Shown piece by piece: positions 10,440-22,042 of a stretch of 64,000 nucleotides of DNA. The first letter of the stretch is position 1, and each line of letters starts with the position of its first letter. The DNA is from Gerris lacustris (Eukaryota > Arthropoda > Insecta > Hemiptera > Gerridae). Location of the stretch: contig OX578286.1 of NCBI GenBank assembly GCA_951217055.1, positions 6,798,033 to 6,862,032 of the forward strand. Reading direction: 5' to 3'. The position numbers and the translations under genes are program-made. The notes below the pieces were generated by a model that had not been told where the DNA came from, searched no databases, and saw only the letters and a program-made list of their open reading frames with translations.

Positions 10440-11360
10440 ATTACCAGTTCGAATTTAGTGATAAGCCTATTTATAAAATGGTTTGACTAAAATAAGAAAC
10501 AAAATACTATTTATCTCTTCATGAAAGAGAAACCGGACTCGATGAATTTTTAACCATAATGTATTGGACATGGTCTCCTAAGAGGCGGAAGAAGGAAACG
10601 CAAAGTTTTTAAATATTTTAGCGTTATAAAAAGGGAACTGTGAAACTTTATACTTACAAAGGAAGAAACTGAGTAAAGTCAAGGGTGTGACTTCATCTGA
10701 CCAAGTCCTTCTTTCTAGAACTTAAATAAATAAACATTGTCTTAGAGAACTTAAGTTGGGCAGAACAAAGAGGAAAGACAAATTACACGAACCATTAAGT
10801 CATGGTTGTATGTGGAATGTGGGTGGCGTGCAAACATACCTCCATACATATTGTGTGTGCTTATATACATACATATATATATAAAGCGTATATATAAGTG
10901 AGTGAGAGTATAATTTCACGATTATTTACCCTCACATCTCACGATTATTTAAGAAAGAAAACATTTAGTGTTTTTAGCTTGTGTGCACTTTTTGTGTTTG
11001 AACACAATAGTGTAAGAATAATTCTAGAATACCTCTATGAATGCTGACAATAGGAGTTAGATAGTGCCTTGTTTTACTTTGTAAGTTTCGATTCTCTAAA
11101 TATTTTAAAGTGTGAATATTAGCAATTCAATAAGATATCAATATCATTTTTTATATATTATCTATTTATATTAAGTTTGAAATTTAGAAAGGGTTTATTA
11201 TAATTAGGAAACTCAAATAATGAAATTAATCAGTTAAGTAAAAAATACCGTTAAGTCCTTGCTAGCAACTCATTAAAAGGGTTTCTTCGGTCAAAAAAAA
11301 AATATTTCCTTCATTTTTTTTTTTTTACTAAAATATGTATGAAAAGTTGGACTTTGAGGG
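10440..11360. other. Intergenic, no gene recognised
   Basis: AT-rich, no repeat matched elsewhere in the window. Short TATA-rich tract near 10875-10895. Confidence 0.4.
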
Positions 11361-12400
11361 AGCAATGTGTGTATATTATATCCTTTAGCATCATAATTAA
11401 GCACTAAATTGGTTCTTTTGGGGGTAAAATGGCTGCAATTTTAGAAACACGATTTATATTTGCTATCTACATTTCAATACCTTTAAAATGATACCACACT
11501 CAAGTACCGGTGTGAAAATCCCACACATGACTTCCATGAAATGTTGTTGTGTCAATACGTGAGTAAGAGAGAACTCAGTATTTACACCCATTTTCATGGA
11601 ATTAAAAACCAAAGCCAATATCTCCCAAACCGCTTGTCCGATTATGCTCAAAAAGTATAGGTACAATCTACCATATACGACACATATATATCCCAAAGGA
11701 AATTGAAATCAAATAAAGCCGAAGTTATCGTCGACAGACCAATTTCGTGCGTAAGTGACTGTCGCTCCAAAACGTGAGCTACGATGTTCGCTCCATCAGT
11801 TTTTCCGACAAAAGTTCTAGAAAATACCGCAAACCGCATCTCAAATCTCAATACGATGTCTTGAAGCGATGTTACAAAGGTTTAAAGTTCCGAACGCACG
11901 TACGTACGTCGTACGTACATACATACAACATACGTATATGAAACGGATTTTAATGATATCCCCGGGTTCGTAAAACCCCTCCTCCACAGAGATCTTGGAA
12001 TCACGTTTTGGAGGGTATCACCATACTTCCATTGTCATGGAAGAAAAAAATAAAAAAATAAATAAAAAAAAATAAAAATGTTGCGATTAGTTTGCAATTG
12101 GTCGCGCTTCAAAGAAATGTTGAGTTGGGAAGTTCGCAAAAATTTTCCTGATTTTGGGTAAAAAAGTTGTATAATAAATTTAAAAAAAAAGCTACAATAG
12201 GTCGAGAGATATGAACCAAGATGCGACAGATGGACGAACTACCAAAGGCATAAAGGTTTCTAGGATGACCTCGAAATCCTAAAAAAAGTCCTACCTGTAT
12301 CAAGAAATCGGTCCGACAAAATCGATTAAAACATTTTCAAATGCATAGTGATCCTGATGAGTTGAAATCCCAGAACAATTTAATTGAATCAACTAATGTT
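11360..12400. other. Probable repeat of unknown class
   Basis: The region is less AT-rich than its surroundings and contains a (CGTA/CATA)n-like tract at 11895-11935. It also has phrases such as CCAAACCGCTTGTCCGATT followed by GCTCAAAAAG that resemble the core text of the Helitron-like families. Short open frames show no recognisable domain. Borders could not be set. Confidence 0.3.
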
Positions 12401-12452
12401 ATAAATAATCTACCTACTTATTAGAATTATGTGTTTAATTTTATTAATAATG

Positions 12453-12474
12453 TACTTATTAGAATTACGTGAAT
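12453..12474. repeat. Target-site duplication, left (LINE)
   Basis: TACTTATTAGAATTACGTGA plus AT; an identical 22-mer follows the element at 13197-13218 (21 nt if the first T belongs to the tail). Confidence 0.9.
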
Positions 12475-13196
12475 TATTACTATTTACAGCATAAACTAAA
12501 TACATGCTGTTGTCAAGAAGAGGGATTAATGCACAAGAGAGTGTAAAAATAGGGGGTGATGAGTTCGAGAGGGTCCAGGCCTTCAAGTATTTAGGATCCA
12601 TAGTTAATGAAGCAAATAATGTATCCGAGGAGATAAATGCCAGATTAACCGCAGGAAACAAAGCATATTTTGCACTTCAAACTTGTTTCAGATCGCGGAA
12701 CTCAAGTCGCAATACCAAGCTTATGGTTTATAAATGCATTATAAGACCAAATGTAACTTATGGATCGGAGACTTGGACACTGGTAATTAAGTGACGAGGA
12801 AAAACTAAGGAGATGGGAGCGTAAGATTCTCAGAAAAATATATGGAGCGGTACGTATAGACGGAACGTGGAGGATCCGGACAAATAATGAGATCAGTGAC
12901 TTGTAAGCGCAACCGGACATAGTAAATGTTATTAATGCAGCGAGGATCCACTGGCTTGGACATGTTGCCCGAATGGAAGAAAACAGGATACCCAGGAAAA
13001 TGATGGACGGTAGACCAGGCGACGAAAGAAGAAGAGGGAGACCAAGATTGAGGTGGCTTGAGGATGTCCAAGATGACCTGAGGAGACGTGCGCTCTTGGA
13101 GGAGACGTGCGCAAGATAGAGAGGATTGGTGAGGAGTTGTTATGGCGGCCAGGGCCCTACATGGGCTGTAGTGCCAAGGAGTAAGTAAGTAAGTAT
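12475..13196 (+). mobile_element. 5'-truncated non-LTR retrotransposon (LINE)
   Basis: A 722-bp insertion contains the C-terminal part of a reverse transcriptase ORF and a short tail GTAAGTAAGTAAGT. It is flanked by a 21-22 bp direct repeat made from the host satellite, as expected for target-primed reverse transcription. 5' truncation is typical. The clade (RTE-, Jockey- or CR1-like) cannot be decided from this piece. Confidence 0.92.
12486..13120 (+). pseudogene. Reverse transcriptase C-terminal region, LINE remnant
   Basis: Frame 1 gives TKYMLLSRRGINAQ, then FKYLGSIVNEANNVSEEINA, then RPNVTYGSETWTL, the well-known end of the palm/thumb region of LINE reverse transcriptases (YLGS and YGSETWTL motifs). 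A one-base shift near 12790 moves the frame to DEEKLRRWERKILRKIYG. A TAA at about 12904 interrupts a Tyr position, after which NAARIHWLGHVARMEENRIP and RRGRPRLRWLEDVQDDLRRR follow, the usual C-terminal segment. The catalytic YxDD box is absent because of 5' truncation. It cannot make a functional protein. Confidence 0.9.
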
Positions 13197-13868
13197 TACT
13201 TATTAGAATTACGTGAATCACATATGTGTTTCATTTGATAAATAATTTAGTTATTAGAATTATGTCTTTCATTTTATAAATAATGTACTTACTAGAATCA
13301 TGTCTTTCATTTTATAAATAATGTACTTACTAGAATCATGTGTTTCATTTTATAAATAATGTACTTACTAGAATCATGTCTTTCATTTTATAAATAATGT
13401 ACTTACTAGAATCATGTGTTTCATTTTATAAATAATGTACTTACTAGAATCATGTCTTTCATTTTATAAATAATGTACTTACTAGAATCATGTCTTTCAT
13501 TTTATAAATAATGTACTTACTAGAATCATGTCTTTCATTTTATAAATAATGTACTTACTAGAATCATGTGTTTCATTTTATAAATAATGTACTTATTAGA
13601 GTTATGTCTTTCATTTTATAAATAATGTACTCACTAGAATCATGTGTTTCATTTTCTAAATAATGTACTTATTAGAATTATGAGTTTCATTTGATAAATA
13701 ATGTGTTTTATTTTATAAATAATGTATACTTATTAGAATAATTATGTTTCATTTTATAAATAATGTACTTATTATGAATTATGTGTTTCATTTTATATAT
13801 AATGTAGTTATTAGAATTATGTGTCTCATTTTATAAATAATGTAGTTATTAGAATTATACGATGGAAT

Positions 13869-14828
13869 TAGTGATTAGAAGTCAAGTGACAAGTTATTAA
13901 CTTTCTTCATATCATTATATTGAATGTGAATGAATACTAAAGAAAAAGAAAAAAAATGATAAAGTCATTTCCATTGTAATGATGGAGAAGCATATGTTCT
14001 AAATTACATGGTAGAAAGGTTCAAATGAATTTCAGAACTATACCGCATGATGTTGGGGGGTAAAAAATAAAGGTGTGTGATTAAAAAAGATGAAGTATGA
14101 AGGATACTCATAACATGCTTGAAAAGGAAAAACTATAGAGGGCGAGCAAAAGGTAAAGGGGTGGGGGAAAGTGCGTGCAGAGATATTAATTAGCATGTAA
14201 GATCAAAGGTCGACTATGAGTCTTATCAGAGTCCGTGATAGCGGTATGATGAACATAAGCCCTACAACATAAAGAAACAGCTTGGAGTGTGGATGGTTGC
14301 CTTCAAAGAGAACAAACACAAAGAAGGGCCAGGGAAGCTTCACTTGTCACAGAGAGAGCCCCACGTTGGGCGCCAGAATAACCTTACCTACTTCATATAA
14401 CGGCATGGGACTTGAACCAAGTACTCCTAGCCTTCCGGACAAAGTAAAGATGATACGTGATACTTGAAACAACATCTGACAAGAGGAGGCTAAGGGGAAC
14501 AGAGAAAAAAGATTTTTCAACTTCAACCATTTTTTTTTTTTTTTTTTTAAAGGACTTTATCATTCCTAAGACATTCTATATCATCAGATGTTACCTTACT
14601 GCTTTCTAGCACTTCTATCCGAAACTTGAAAGCAATAATAACTTTGAAGATAAGACATTCAATATGAGAATAAACTCATAATCACCTAAACATCTGATAA
14701 CAACCGCAATTAAAGAGGTTGAAAACAGTTAAATTAGCTCAATCATACTGATTAATTAAAAGTCTAAATCAGGAGACTATTAAACGTGTAAAACCACTTA
14801 GCACCATTACAATATTTTCTCTGCATTA
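13869..14828. other. Intergenic; possible LTR primer-binding-site relic
   Basis: No gene. On the minus strand near 14366-14384 the text TGGCGCCCAACGTGGGGC resembles a retroviral-type primer binding site. About 40 nt away (14408-14420) there is a B-box-like GGTTCAAGTCC. No LTR ends were identified. A poly-T tract lies at 14530-14548. Confidence 0.3.
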
Positions 14829-14830
14829 TA

Positions 14831-15582
14831 CAGGGTGGTCTAAAAGTCTCCCCCTCCCCTCTTAACTTTTGAACGGTTTGAGATAAATTAATGAAACATG
14901 AGGGATCCGTACCTTGTAAAAGAGAAGTTTGTTTTCATGCAATCACCCACTAGGGGCAACCACCTATTTTGCCCCCAGGCCACCCAACTTCAAAATTTCA
15001 AATTAGAGTGTATATTTTTGATAGCATATTTGGATTCTACGGTGAAAAAGAACAACAATATACTTAAAACTTTTTTCTATCTCCAATATTTTGTCCTCTA
15101 TAGGGGGGCAAAGATAGAAAAATAACCCTTCCGAAAATAATAAAAAAATAACACTTTTATCATTATAAAATCTAAACAGTTTGAGATAAATTTATGAAAC
15201 TTGGGGGAACCATACCATGTAAAGGGAAGTTGGTTTTCATGCAATCGCGCACTAGGGGCAACCACCCATTTTGCCTCCAGGCCTAAAATCTACAATTTTT
15301 ATACTTTTGCTCCATATAGGGGGAAAAATATAGGAGATGAAAACAAAGTTTTAAGTAAAATATTTTTATTTTTTACTGTAGAATCCAAATCAGCCATCAA
15401 AAATATACAATTCAATTTGAAATTTTGAAGTTGGGTGGCCTGAGGGCAATCGGTGGTAGCCTCTAATACACGATTGCACGAAAACAAACTTCCCTTTATG
15501 TGGTACGGATCACCTAAATTTCATTAATTTATCTCAAACCATTCAAAAGATAAGGGGGGGGGGGGACTGTTGGACCAACCTG
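14831..15582. mobile_element. Foldback element F, TA-flanked, 752 bp
   Basis: The ends read CAGGGTGGTCTAAAAGTC (left) and end GACTGTTGGACCAACCTG (right), each flanked by TA. The two halves are long inverted repeats: ACTAGGGGCAACCACC, CCACCCAACTTCAAAATTTC and GATTCTACGGTGAAAAA all recur inverted. A stretch near 15185-15285 repeats the left arm again. The TA target and the CAGGGTG start suggest a Tc1/mariner-type MITE. The short open frames inside are not genes. Confidence 0.8.
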
Positions 15583-15739
15583 TAGATGCTCGCACAGCTG
15601 TTCCGTGGACACAAAATGTTAAAATGTTTAACAAATAGTGAATTTGGGGTGGTAGCACCCCTAGTGTTAGATGAAGAACAGGTTAATTGGAAAAGAAATC
15701 AACAATTCCACATTAATACTTTTTACTTATATACCACTA
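15583..15739. other. Short spacer between F and G
   Basis: No feature recognised beyond the TA repeats flanking the two elements. Confidence 0.4.
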
Positions 15740-16304
15740 GTCCAGGAGATAGCGTGCAAAAAAGTGTCTGACTAACATCAAGCTAGAATTTTGTGTATAA
15801 GTAAATCTTTTGGTGCTTTTTAGGAATATGTGGTTGGCTAAGTTCGTCGGGACATAGCTTGGCTATAGGCATTTGAAAAAAACAAACCGATGGAGAGCGC
15901 CCATGTCCCGCCTTTTTTGGTGGACAATGTGATTTTCATGATCCTGAGTACGAAATTAGTTAGTAGACCAAAAATCAAGTTGATGATAGTTTGTCACTCA
16001 ATGGGAGATATATTTGATTTGGAGTAATATTTGACTAATTAACCTATTAAGTGACAAACTAACATCAACTTGATTTTTGATCTACTAACTAATTTCATGG
16101 AACATGAAAATCTCATTGTCCACCAAAAAGGGTGAGACATGTCCGCTCTACACCGGTTTTTTTTTTCAAATGCCTATTGCCAAGCTATGTCCTGCAGACG
16201 AACTTAGCGATCACATATACTTAAAAGGCACCAAAAGATTTACTTATACACAAAATTCTAGCTTGATGTTAGTCAGACACCTTTTTGCAAGCTATCTCCT
16301 GGAC
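15740..16304. mobile_element. Foldback element G copy 1, TA-flanked, 565 bp
   Basis: Terminal inverted repeats begin GTCCAGGAGATAGCGTGC (left) and end GCAAGCTATCTCCTGGAC (right), flanked by TA. The arms are about 270 bp each and cover the whole element except a short centre (about 16000-16045). A second copy is at 28970-29516. Non-coding. Confidence 0.85.
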
Positions 16305-16309
16305 TACAT

Positions 16310-16930
16310 CCTACATACTACTTGTACTTATATGAAAAAGTAAAAACGCAATTACACTTGTACCAAATTTAAAAAAAAATAAGCTCAATTCCTTAACCTC
16401 AATTATCATTAGCCTCGTTTCTTCTTGCTTAGAATGCAATAATGATTACAATCACAAATAGAATTACCTTTTTTTCAAATTCTTGAACAAAAATGGTTAT
16501 CTGTCCCTTTTTTTTCGTACCAGCATATTCTCCAAAAAAGTAAACCCTGATATGAGCTTACAAAACCCTTAATTTCCATATCACGACCATTATACTCTAG
16601 AGTCTAGGACAGTGCTGAACGTATTGCTCCCCTGAGGAAGTTCATATCCTGAATGGAACGGTCAGCATTTACATGGTTATTGAACGTGCACTGCATTACA
16701 CAAGGGGAATTCTATCTGACCATTAAATACGTGCTTCGACTACTCAAAAACTATTGCTTTATATATAAAAATTCTGTGATACGCACTATTCTTTTTTTAA
16801 CATTTATGTAAATTATAATGGAATATCGTTAGAAACCAATATTAAACTAAGTTGTTATTGACTTTTGTTTTGTTGTTAATGCAGCATTTTAATTTGTTGC
16901 TGAAACACCAGCATAATAACAACAAAAAAG
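16310..16930. other. Intergenic AT-rich sequence
   Basis: No gene recognised. Confidence 0.4.
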
Positions 16931-16931
16931 T

Positions 16932-17172
16932 GGTACTTCATTTGATTGCTACTCCCCCTAGGACTTTTTAAGAATATAATCAAACGACTTTGACTAAATA
17001 ACTATTAAGACAAAGGGATGTTTAGTCCAATGTACTTTGGGACAAAGGAATATCACATTTCTATTTTTATAAGGAGAGTAACAGTCTAAAGAAGAACATT
17101 GCGTATACCTTCTTTAGATTGTTACTCCCCTCTGTGTTTTTAATAAGGGGAGTAGCAATCTAAAGAAGTTCC
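16932..17172. mobile_element. Family B palindromic MITE, 241 bp
   Basis: It begins GGTACTTCATTTGATTGCTA and ends GCAATCTAAAGAAGTTCC. The flanking 8-mers AAAAAAGT and AAAAAAAA are poor duplications in an A-run. The internal layout equals that of the other B copies, with ACTATTAAGACAAAGGGATG in the first half. Confidence 0.8.
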
Positions 17173-17409
17173 AAAAAAAAATTGGTTTTAATGATAATCT
17201 ATGCCTAGAAAAATCACGAATAATATCATCAAAATAGATTTTTGCAAGAATAGTACTTAATGTCTGTTTACGTATCTTTAAATTAAGCAATTTAAAAAAA
17301 AGTGTTAATCTATGCCTAGAGAAATTGAAATTGAGATATTGGGCAAAATGCAATATATTTAATTTATTTTACTACCAACATTATTTCTACTGGAATAAAT
17401 ACTGCCTTT

Positions 17410-18243
17410 TTACTTTCTCACATAAAGAAAAAGTACTGTGATTGCGCTAAAATTCGATTTTTGTGATTTTGGATTCACACGTTTTGAGGTCCCTTGAGTC
17501 CAAAAAAGAGGTTTATAAAAAATGTCTGTCTGTCGTCTGTGCTGACGCGACGCGTGGAGCATAAACTACAAGTCCGATTTTGACGAAATTTGGCATACAT
17601 GTTCAGAAAAATCATACCCTGAGGCGAAATCGTAAAATGAATTTTACCGCCAAATTTGGGGGCGCTACCTATCAAAAACTCTGAAAAAACGTAAAAAAAT
17701 TATTTCTCGAAAACGGTTCCGACAATTTTGATTAAATAATTCTAAAATGTAGTCCATTTAAGTAAAAATCTAAGAAAATGTAGTCCATATAAGTAAAAAT
17801 CTAGAAAATGTAGTCCATTTAAGTAAAAATCTAAGAAAATGTAGTCCATATAAGTAAAAATCTAAGAAAATGTAGTCCATTTAAGTAAAAATCTAAGAAA
17901 ATGTAGTCCATTTAAGTAAAAATCTAAGAAAATGTAGTCCATTTAAGTAAAAGTCTAAGAAAATGTAGTCTGTTTAAGTACAAATCTAAGGATATAAGCC
18001 GTTTTCCCGGCAAAAATCTAGTCGCTGAGAAAATAGCTTTAAACGCAGACGGAGAGAGGACGGGTTCGATTTCCCGCTGAGGATAAGTTATTTTTATGAA
18101 AATTTTGATGAAATATTAATTAAATGTACCTTAAATGTTACCTAGGAATACACGAAAACTAATAAATGGAAAACACCGGGTTAAGTAATTATTATGAAAT
18201 AGTATATAAGAAAGTTTGTCTGAGTTGTCTCTGACCGATTTTT
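17410..18243 (+). mobile_element. Family H Helentron-like element, full length
   Basis: The 5' end TACTTTCTCACATAAAG has its inverse at the subterminal position TATATAAGAAAGT (18202-18215). It is followed by the stem-loop GTCTGAG-TTGT-CTCTGAC (one mismatch, 18218-18235) and CGATTTTTAT. A TCTGTCTGTC tract (17523-17535) and the core (AGTCCGATTTTGACGAAATT, TGGCATACATGTTCAG) sit near the 5' end. A 31-bp minisatellite (17745-17985) and a B-box-like GGTTCGATTTCC (18064-18075) follow. No protein capacity. Confidence 0.7.
17745..17985. repeat. 31-bp minisatellite inside element H
   Basis: About eight units of AAATGTAGTCCATTTAAGTA plus AAAATCTAAGA, alternating 'CATTTAAG' and 'CATATAAG' variants. The H copy at 42009-42440 has a single unit, so the array expanded inside this copy. 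Confidence 0.95.
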
Positions 18244-19935
18244 ATATTAACATTTTAAATAGAAACGTCTATATAAAATATGTCATTCGTTTCCCAAACA
18301 TACTCTCTTTCCAAAAATAACCGGACAAAGCGTCTTCCAACAAAAATTGTTTTGTCAACAGAAGATGACCAGATTCTCTGAAAAAAAAATATTGAATACT
18401 GGGCACGCATCTGCCTTTTGACATTTTGTTTGTTCATTTTCAGAAGAAATAAAACCGATATTTCACGGTCTTTTGTTGTCACACCTGCTTTGGTCCTTCC
18501 ATATGTCCTTTACTATTAAGGAAGCGTCCTTTCGCAAAAAGATACTTACAAAAAGTTTGTTTTTAGAAGGACTTTATTTTAAAGTAAAATGAAGATTTAA
18601 AGAGACATTGATATATGATTGTCCTTTATATTCGTCTATTTTCTTGAAGTATTCCTCATTGCTCCTTCTTTTTTTCGGACAATTTTTATCCTGTGTTTCA
18701 ATGCGTGAGGTCCTTTTTTCCATCGGTAACAAATCCTTTGTCTTTTGTCCTTCTGCTAGTTAGATGGTTCCTACCATCTCGAAGGGTGGGGTTTCTTTTT
18801 GAAGAGAGTTCAAAATGTCACAACAAGAAAGATATTTTGGCTTCTAGAAAAAAATATATAAAAGTTTTTCCCTCCCTTCTTTCTTCTTGGCAAAAAAAGG
18901 GACAAAAATATCCCTAAAAGGTTCGTCTATTTCCTTCATTTTTCTTTCCTCTTGTGTGTCCCTAGTACTAATGGTTCTAGCAAACCTGAAAGAGATCCAA
19001 GCCACTCTCTGTTTCCTTGCCCATTCTCCTAGCGAATACGAACACACAGAGTCCTATTATTCCTTTTTGTTTTTCTTTACTTAAATACTTCCACCATTGC
19101 ACTAGTATCGTTTTAGGGACAAAGTTTTGACATCTTCATTACACGGAGAAGAAGTCTTTCTCGACTTTAAAGTCGGTCAGGAGAAAGAAAAAAAGACGGA
19201 AGGATAAAAATTGCACATTAAAAAGGCAACCAGGTCTCATTCTATACTTTTCTTTTTAAAGAGTTCATTGTTGAAAGAATTTTTTTTTTCTCATTTTTTT
19301 TTTTTTATATATATATACAGCCCTTTCGTTTCAGTTACTTGGAAATTGGTTGCCCTCTTCCATTCTCTAAGCAGAATGTCTTTTGTGCTAGGGGGTTTTT
19401 CTTCTTTTGAAATAAAAATAACCCTCCCACTACCCCCCTGGTAGACCTAAAAAGCCATCGAAGTTTCAAACCACCCTCTGACGAAAAAAATAATTGGTAG
19501 GATCATTAGTGGAACCCAATCTGAGTTCATTGCTATTCTGGAATCAAAGTAACTTTGTCTTGGATGGCTCATTACCAACGGTGTCAATACGATTGTGGTC
19601 TAAAAAAGATGTCAAGATAATGAGGTTGTTTCTGACGCTTATGACAATGGCAGAACCAATTATGACTTCCAAAGCAATTGTTCGTCCATTTGATGTCTTT
19701 CAATGGTCTAGACTATAGACCTTCATAGGAGTCGACGCCTGTTCATTTTTTACAAATAACTTAAGTAAAGGTAGGTAAAGCAAAATTGGCACAGATAATT
19801 ACCAAAGGCGTAAATTAAACTGCTTAAAGAGTTTATTGTTAAATTGCAAGAAAACTTTGAGCAGCGAATATTATCCCTTCAAAACAGTAGATAAACAAAC
19901 GAATTAGCTTTTTTTATAACCTGATTAAACGGAGC
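18244..19935. other. Long unassigned region, no supported gene
   Basis: Pyrimidine-rich sequence with several 60-77 codon open frames on both strands. None shows a domain, a signal peptide with downstream continuity, or splice-consistent extension. No matching repeat was found in the window. It could be an old element, UTR or intron. Confidence 0.35.
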
Positions 19936-19938
19936 GTA

Positions 19939-20093
19939 GGTTTGTTCCAACCAAGCATCGTACCGTCCGCGGGATCATCACGGGCATGCGCAATGGATAA
20001 AAGCCGTTCCAACCCGCATTGTGACAGTGTTTCGTACTGTCCTCTAAACTGTTCCAACCCGTTCAGGGATCTTTTGCGAACCGTTTGCTAAAT
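19939..20093. mobile_element. J foldback half-element
   Basis: It starts GGTTTGTTCCAACCAAGC and continues with GATCATCACGGGCATGCG and CGTTCCAACCCGCATTGTG, matching one arm of the J element at 63200-63599. The opposite arm is missing. Confidence 0.65.
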
Positions 20094-20099
20094 CTAATT

Positions 20100-20350
20100 T
20101 AATTGTGGACAAAATACGTCTACAAGCAAATTAAGCAGGGAATGATTAAGGGATTTAGAACTTTACCTTGATCCAGTAGCTTAAAGCAACTGAAATTTAT
20201 CATTTTCTTGGTAATTTTCTCAGTGCATATATCCCATTCAGATTGTGTCTCCTCCATAACCGTCAAATTTTATCTTTTGACATTTTCATGTTTAAGCTAT
20301 GGAACATAAGTCAAAAACGTTACGTTACTTTTAGCTTTTTCTTATTATTG
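20100..20350 (+). repeat. Duplicated segment next to J (partner at 63608-63800, inverted)
   Basis: TATATCCCATTCAGATTGTG, CTCCTCCATAACCGTCAAAT and TTGTGGACAAAATACGTCTA recur in reverse orientation at 63608-63800 with modest divergence. Each copy directly adjoins a J element. Confidence 0.8.
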
Positions 20351-20353
20351 TAA

Positions 20354-20723
20354 GGTTTGTTCCAACCAAGCAATGTACCGTCCGCGGAATCGTCACAACC
20401 ATGCGAAAATAATGAAATCTGTTCCAGCCTACCGTTTTCTGTACGATCCAAACGATCCTCTGTTTATTATTACCAAGTACTGGTTTGCATGACATGCGCA
20501 GTTGTTCATCGTCACACATGTCAACAGGAAGGTTCCCTAACTGTTTGGTTTCCTTGATTTTTTTAATACAGTGCGAATTAAAGTCCTATACCCGTTCCAA
20601 CCTGACTTTATTTCATTACAGTATAATGTTAACGCAAGTGTTTAAAACCTATAAAAACGATCCGTGGGACAATACAAAAGGCAGTTCAAAGGACGGTCCA
20701 AATAGAGGAATTGGAACAAAACT
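20354..20723. mobile_element. J foldback element, about 370 bp
   Basis: The left end GGTTTGTTCCAACCAAGCAA matches the J end. The right end is diverged (TTGGAACAAAACT). It is similar throughout to the inverted copy at 63200-63599, and both adjoin the same duplicated segment. Non-coding. Confidence 0.65.
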
Positions 20724-20821
20724 AACGTTATCAATATAGCCCCCTAAGCGCAGAGATCCGCTAGCTGTGATCCCACCTTAATGAGGCTTCTAACTATGCA
20801 ATATGGGACAAAAATATTTAA

Positions 20822-21590
20822 AAAAATACGTGTGGTGTCGCGGGACACCCGGTAGGAACGAAGTTCCTTACATTTTTCATTAAATATAAATTATAAAATC
20901 ACACTGCTAAGTACGTATACATTGCTAACTACTTATACATGGCGGAGTTAGAAAAGAGACAAAATTAAAAGTAACGAACTGTTTGTACCTAGCAGAGTTA
21001 AGAAAAAATTAAAAGAAAATCATTATTTGTATAATTAAAGCAAGCGTCTTACTATAAATATATATATTGAATATAAGAAAAAAGTTGATCATGATAAGTT
21101 TGTAGTGAAAGAGTATGTTTGTTAAAGGAGTTTGGATTGAAATAGGACTGTTTTCTACCTACCCGGCCAATTAATTTAAAAAGGCAAATTTAAAAATATA
21201 TTATAAAATATATCTCTTCCCTACTCTACAGCTTCTGCTTGTATCAGGGTGAAATTTTACATGATTATATTTTATTTATTTACAAAACAAAGTGACATTT
21301 TTGACATATATAACAAAAATAATCAAAACAAGTCAAGTAACAATCTTCCTTAATAACACTTTTTCCCGTCTTTTGAAGCTTACGTTTACGCGAGCGTTGC
21401 CCGTGGACGCTTGGGCGGATAACGTTTTCCGACGAACTCAGCCTGGGCATTGGTAAAATGAACATGTGTATCAAATTTCATCTAACTCGGTGATCTTTTA
21501 CTCAAGTTATCGTCATCTGTAGAATTCGTGACGGTGATTTTGGTCGTTTTTTTCGGATTCACTCCCGGGCTCCAGAACGTGCCATAAGGA
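20822..21590 (-). mobile_element. Family A Helentron-like element, 5' end clipped
   Basis: The stem-loop GGTGTC-GCGG-GACACC is at 20833-20848. Next to it is the subterminal GGAACGAAGTTCC (20852-20864). The core is on the minus strand at about 21430-21490. The 5' end stops inside the terminal repeat (GTGCCATAAGGA), a few bases short. Non-coding. Confidence 0.75.
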
Positions 21591-21927
21591 AAATCTAAAA
21601 TCCAAAATCATTTTAATAGTAATATTTTACATGTGCTGGCAATATACTCCAGAAGATACGAGTATTGAAGTGAAACCATAACAGGCGATGGATGATATTA
21701 TTTATATTCAACTTATTGATTTTACGCTTAGAAACCTTTTTCTTGTTTTTAGTGTTTAATTATACAGGTGTATTACAAATATGATGTTCATGATTTCAAG
21801 CGTACATAAATGTAGTTGTATTTATCTTACAAATAAATAAAATGGTTACATTTTAAGGAAAACTCATAAAGGTTCATCACAGGTACTCAGAATTATAAAT
21901 CATTGTAGATTTCGGCGGACTACGAGT
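21591..21927. other. Unassigned AT-rich sequence
   Basis: It may be the far side of the locus interrupted by element K, but no coding match was seen. Confidence 0.3.
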
Positions 21928-21999
21928 AAAACTTTCCCTTTATCAGAAGAAGGGTATTTATTTGGAATAAAAGTCCTTTTTAAATTAATTTTTTAATTA

Positions 22000-22042
22000 C
22001 ATCAAAGCTTTCGCCCAGGGAACCTGAGCTTCTTCAGTGATA
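22000..22042 (-). ncRNA. Hammerhead-ribozyme-like motif 2 (K left arm)
   Basis: On the minus strand: CTGAAGA, extra A, stem II GCTCAGG / CCTGGGC around TTC, GAAA, self-complementary AGCT, then T. A 5-bp stem I (ATACA-side TATCA with TGATG, one wobble) flanks the core. Position 7 (A for U) is naturally variable in hammerheads. The extra A before stem II is the only clear deviation. Confidence 0.55.

Larger units (their letters stand above)
12400..13868. repeat. 38-bp AT-rich satellite array, split by a LINE
   Basis: The unit is about 38 bp (TAGAATCATGTCTTTCATTT followed by TATAAATAATGTACTTAC). The main block at 13197-13868 has about 17 units. Two degenerate units remain on the left at 12400-12474. 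The LINE at 12475-13196 lies between them. Confidence 0.95.

Noticed and set aside
12353..12372. CTGATGAGTTGAAAT as a hammerhead core
   Set aside because: No room for stem II between the CTGATGA and GAAA boxes, and no pairing flanks.
13260..13680. Regularly spaced repeats resembling a CRISPR array
   Set aside because: Direct 38-bp tandem satellite without unique spacers, in a eukaryotic context. The same applies to 17745-17985 and 26840-27475.
18255..19740. Multi-exon gene suggested by clustered short frames on both strands
   Set aside because: No conserved domain, no consistent splice-joined frame, and equal density on both strands.
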